From Emticicia fluvialis (GTDB lineage: Bacteria; Bacteroidota; Bacteroidia; Cytophagales; Spirosomataceae): DNA of 64,000 nt. The position numbers and the translations under genes are program-made. Each line of letters opens with the position of its first letter. Positions within the stretch are counted from its first letter, which is position 1. Of this stretch, positions 61,495-64,000 are shown in pieces. The stretch is taken from positions 34,572-98,571 of the forward strand of contig NZ_JANUSD010000018.1 of the NCBI RefSeq assembly GCF_024793945.1, written 5' to 3'. The notes below the pieces were generated by a model. The model had not been told where the DNA came from, made no database searches, and saw only the letters and a list, made by a program, of their open reading frames with translations.

Positions 61495-61498
61495 ATAA

Positions 61499-61993
61499 TC
61501 AGGCAATAAGGCTCAGTCGCCTTGCTTTTTCTATGGCTTGGGTGCGCCTTTTTACATCCAGTTTTTCAAACACGTTTGATGTATGCGTTTTTACCGTATT
61601 GAGCGAAACGAACAGTTTGCCGGCAATTTCCTGATTGCTTAGCCCGCTGGCCATCAATTCCAATACTTCCAGTTCCCTTTTACTCAAGCCTAAATCAAGT
61701 AGCAATGCTTCATTCAACTCAAATTCATCGTTGTTTTGTTTTGTTACCCGCTTTTCAATCAATTGCTCTACAATCTTAACTTCTACTTTAGGAGACATCA
61801 GTTTTAATGCCAGCCAAATGCCCAGGCCGGTAAATAAAAGGGCAATGGACCCAATGTAAATTTCCATTGAGTGACTAAAAAGTATGAACCGCAGCTCTAG
61901 CCATTTCAGCAAAAACAGTAGTATGGCCAGGCTTACGCCATACATTACAGTTTGTTTATTTCTTATCAGAAATTCACGAATCATCTTCAGCAT
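61499..61993 (-). CDS. Membrane-anchored LuxR-type transcriptional regulator
   Basis: 164 residues. Two TM helices lie at about 14-33 (VMYGVSLAILLFLLKWLELR) and 43-64 (MEIYIGSIALLFTGLGIWLA). A helical linker (about 70-95) follows, then a LuxR HTH at about 100-160: LSKRELEVLELMASGLSNQE and NTVKTHTSNVFEKLDVKRRT. A DNA-binding domain tethered to the membrane suggests direct signal-to-promoter control without phosphorylation. DUF4199 is the likely target, next to an inverted repeat. Confidence 0.85.
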   Translation of the reverse strand: MLKMIREFLIRNKQTVMYGVSLAILLFLLKWLELRFILFSHSMEIYIGSIALLFTGLGIWLALKLMSPKVEVKIVEQLIEKRVTKQNNDEFELNEALLLDLGLSKRELEVLELMASGLSNQEIAGKLFVSLNTVKTHTSNVFEKLDVKRRTQAIEKARRLSLIA

Positions 61994-62338
61994 GTTCAGG
62001 TATATTGCCCGGCTGCCGGGTATTCAGCAATTAGTTTTTTATTGATGGTCATGCCATGCTTTCCCACGCTTGTATTCCGGAATCCGGCGGTTTTGTTCTA
62101 TATTTTTGCCGGTCATTGGTTAAACCGTTAGTAAATAAAGGTTTCATTATTCTGAAATGCTTCATTTATAATGACCTATGCTGTTGTAAGTTATAATCAA
62201 AATTATCGATAATTAAATTGATTTTCAAGTAATTAAGAATAAGCGGCTTGACATTTTCCAAAAAAAAACATGAAAATTTCAGGAAATAAGATAAATTTGT
62301 TTTCTGAAAAATATCAACTCGTATAACCTCTCAAACAA
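61994..62338. other. 345-nt divergent intergenic region
   Basis: It lies between the LuxR-type gene (minus) and the oxidoreductase gene (plus). The only signal seen is TAAATTTG at 62292-62299, an exact -7 box 40 nt before the oxidoreductase ATG. No ORF, repeat or RNA was recognised. Confidence 0.5.
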
Positions 62339-63655
62339 ATGAACACAAACTTTTCTCGCCGGGATTTTGTAAAGGCGTCTGCTGTAGTAGCAGGTGGATT
62401 GTCTGTTACCAGTCTTCCATTTGAGTCAGCAGCCAACTCTTCTGTTGATGATACCATCAAAATTGCTTTGATTGGTTGTGGCGGACGTGGAACAGGTGCG
62501 GCCATGCAGGCACTCTCTGTAAAGCAAAATGTGAAACTGGTAGCAATGGCCGATGCCTTCCGTGATAGAATAGACTCATGCTATAAAAACCTTACAACCG
62601 AAAAAGAACCCGGAAAAGGTGTAAAAAGTAAGATTGATGTACCTGAAGACCGTAAGTTTACAGGTTTTGATGGTTACAAACAAGCCATTGCATTGGCAGA
62701 CGTAGTATTGTTGACAACCCCTCCGGGTTTCCGTCCTATTCATTTTGAAGAGGCGGTGCGCCAGGGCAAGCACGTTTTTATGGAAAAACCTGTGGCAACT
62801 GATGCCCCTGGTATCCGCCGTGTGTTGGCAGCGGCCGAAGAGTCGAAAAAGAAGAACCTGAAAGTAGTGGTTGGTTTGCAACGTCACTATCAGAAATCAT
62901 ATCTTGAGACTTACAACAAAGTTATCACTGAAGGTGCCATAGGTGATATTGTTTCTGCCCGTTGTTACTGGAATAACGATGGTGTGTGGGTAAATGAGCG
63001 CCAACCCGGCCAGACAGAGATGGAATACCAGATGCGTAACTGGTACTATTTTGTATGGCTTTGCGGCGACCACATCAATGAGCAGCACATCCATAACATT
63101 GACGTTATCAACTGGTTTAAAGGTGGGTACCCTACCGAAGCATTAGGTATGGGCGGACGCCAGGTAAGAACCGATAAAAAATTCGGTGAAATATATGACC
63201 ACCACGCAATAGAGTTTAAATATGCCGACGGCATGATTCTGAACAGCTATTGCCGCCACCAGCCGGGTACGGTTTCTGACGTTTCAGAGCACCTGATTGG
63301 TACTAAAGGCCGTGCTACTGAGGGTAGAATTTATGACCTGAAAGGTAACAGTATCTGGAGACACAAAGGCGATGGCGATAAAAACCCGTATCAGGTAGAA
63401 CACGATGTGTTATTTGATGCCATTGTGAACAACAAGCCTTTGAATGACGCTGAAAACGGTGCAAAAAGTACAATGACAGCCATTATGGGTCGCATGGCCA
63501 GTTATTCAGGTAAACGTGTGAAATGGGAAGAAGCCCTTAACTCTGAAATTAACCTGATGCCTGATAAATATACCTGGGATACGCTACCCAAAGTTTTGCC
63601 AGACAAAGATGGTTGGTATCCGATTCCGATGCCGGGTAAAACTAAGGCGGTTTAA
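62339..63655 (+). CDS. Gfo/Idh/MocA family oxidoreductase with Tat signal
   Basis: 438 residues. The Tat signal reads SRRDFVKASAVVAGGLSV. The Rossmann domain has IALIGCGGRGTGAAMQAL, and the family motif EKP occurs in GKHVFMEKPVATD. The C-terminal alpha/beta domain includes WYYFVWLCGDHINEQHIHN, with the metal/substrate-binding pair typical of periplasmic sugar oxidoreductases. It acts outside the cytoplasm on sugars or inositols with NAD(P); the substrate is unknown. A hairpin and then an IS end follow. Confidence 0.92.
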   Translation: MNTNFSRRDFVKASAVVAGGLSVTSLPFESAANSSVDDTIKIALIGCGGRGTGAAMQALSVKQNVKLVAMADAFRDRIDSCYKNLTTEKEPGKGVKSKIDVPEDRKFTGFDGYKQAIALADVVLLTTPPGFRPIHFEEAVRQGKHVFMEKPVATDAPGIRRVLAAAEESKKKNLKVVVGLQRHYQKSYLETYNKVITEGAIGDIVSARCYWNNDGVWVNERQPGQTEMEYQMRNWYYFVWLCGDHINEQHIHNIDVINWFKGGYPTEALGMGGRQVRTDKKFGEIYDHHAIEFKYADGMILNSYCRHQPGTVSDVSEHLIGTKGRATEGRIYDLKGNSIWRHKGDGDKNPYQVEHDVLFDAIVNNKPLNDAENGAKSTMTAIMGRMASYSGKRVKWEEALNSEINLMPDKYTWDTLPKVLPDKDGWYPIPMPGKTKAV

Positions 63656-63659
63656 CGTT

Positions 63660-63680
63660 GAACGGAATGATATTCCGTTC
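63660..63680 (+). terminator. Hairpin after the oxidoreductase gene
   Basis: GAACGGAAT and ATTCCGTTC form a perfect 9-bp stem with a GAT loop, 4 nt after the stop. The T tail is short, so it may be an RNA-stabilising or weak terminating hairpin. Confidence 0.45.
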
Positions 63681-63742
63681 TTCAGGCCTCGGGAGACCAG
63701 GTATCTGAATTAGAAACAATCATACGTTATAAAACAATAAAA

Positions 63743-64000
63743 GAGGCTGTCCAAAAAGGGGCAGCTTCTTTTTTTAGTTTAGATAGGAATGATTCGGGTT
63801 TTACTAAGCGGCGTAGCGATATTTTACCTGGTAAGATTCAAAAAGTATAGCAATAGTCCTATTTTGAGCGGTAGATGCTGAATTTTGTTGATTTTCTTGT
63901 TCAGACAGGCGTTTTGCTGCCCACTTTCTCAGATTATGCCCGATAGCCATCAGGCCAAACTCAATACCTACCTTCTGAAGACCCCTTAAAGTAAATCTTG
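63743..64000 (-). mobile_element. IS1182-type insertion sequence, one end (rest off window)
   Basis: The element starts near GAGGCTGTCC (63743-63752), a terminal sequence seen in several Bacteroidota IS families, and contains the 3' part of a transposase. The exact end is uncertain because the other terminal repeat lies outside. The start overlaps a hairpin (63741-63770, GAGGCTGTCC with GGGGCAGCTTC) followed by seven T, which may shield the element from outside transcription. Confidence 0.6.
63804..64000 (-). CDS. Transposase, C-terminal fragment (IS1182 type)
   Basis: 65 codons to a TAG at 63804-63806, frame open to the window edge. The start RFTLRGLQKVGIEFGLMAIG followed by HNLRKWA matches the C-terminal end of IS1182/IS4-like DDE transposases. 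The last 25 residues are poorly conserved and end in KYRYAA. The catalytic DDE residues lie off the window, so intactness cannot be judged. Confidence 0.7.
   Translation of the reverse strand, partial: RFTLRGLQKVGIEFGLMAIGHNLRKWAAKRLSEQENQQNSASTAQNRTIAILFESYQVKYRYAA

Overview
The window looks like chromosomal DNA of a Bacteroidota bacterium, most probably of the order Cytophagales. The evidence is a PorP/SprF-family protein of the type IX secretion family, a fused MurF-Alr enzyme, DUF3822 and DUF4199 proteins, a 58-residue histone H1-like protein, frequent TTG starts without Shine-Dalgarno sequences, and TTTG-N19-TAnnTTTG promoters upstream of both tRNA genes. I cannot name a genus. Most of the window is housekeeping. 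Both edges touch mobile DNA: the 3' end of a serine recombinase against tRNA-Pro on the left, and the end of an IS1182-type insertion sequence on the right. Layout, 1-8.2 kb: recombinase fragment, tRNA-Pro, tRNA-Ser, a TonB/MORN-type exported protein, biotin carboxylase, an alpha-oxoamine synthase of the serine palmitoyltransferase/KBL type, the H1-like protein, a MaoC hydratase, and a phage-like protein overlapping miaA. 8.2-13.7 kb: an exported GH30 glycosidase, then an operon of exported nucleoside hydrolase, GRP-type sugar transporter and ribokinase, which together can take nucleosides to ribose 5-phosphate, then PorP/SprF. 14-18.4 kb: sucA-sucB, whose E2 carries two lipoyl domains. 18.5-23.2 kb: histidine kinase, NarL-type regulator, papain-like protease homologue, an unknown protein ending in a glycine run, a 7-TM protein and a LytTR regulator; this is one of the least explained parts. 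23.3-33.4 kb: ppk1-galK, gyrB, a lipoprotein phosphatase, an S41 protease, tsaB and a MacB-type permease. 33.7-36.1 kb: an HPr-kinase-like ATPase next to a 47-residue peptide resembling a RiPP precursor, then a small membrane protein and a CPBP protease; the kinase-peptide pair is the best candidate for something undescribed. 36.2-42.4 kb: dusB, EamA transporter, biotinyl carrier, pyrH, frr, ligA. 42.4-47.3 kb: pirin-nitrilase-arginase operon and M1 peptidase. 47.4-56.5 kb: deacetylase, exported protein, glycosyltransferase, corA, RecD-like helicase, Nudix, DUF3822, a GH5-like lipoprotein and coaD. 56.5-64 kb: lipoprotein, murF-alr, a formylglycine-enzyme-like protein without the catalytic cysteines, DUF4199 and LuxR pair, a Tat-exported Gfo/Idh/MocA oxidoreductase, and the IS end. 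Intergenic regions carry a dispersed family of octamer repeats (GAGTGAAT and variants), in two places as inverted arms. Clear rho-independent terminators follow many operons.
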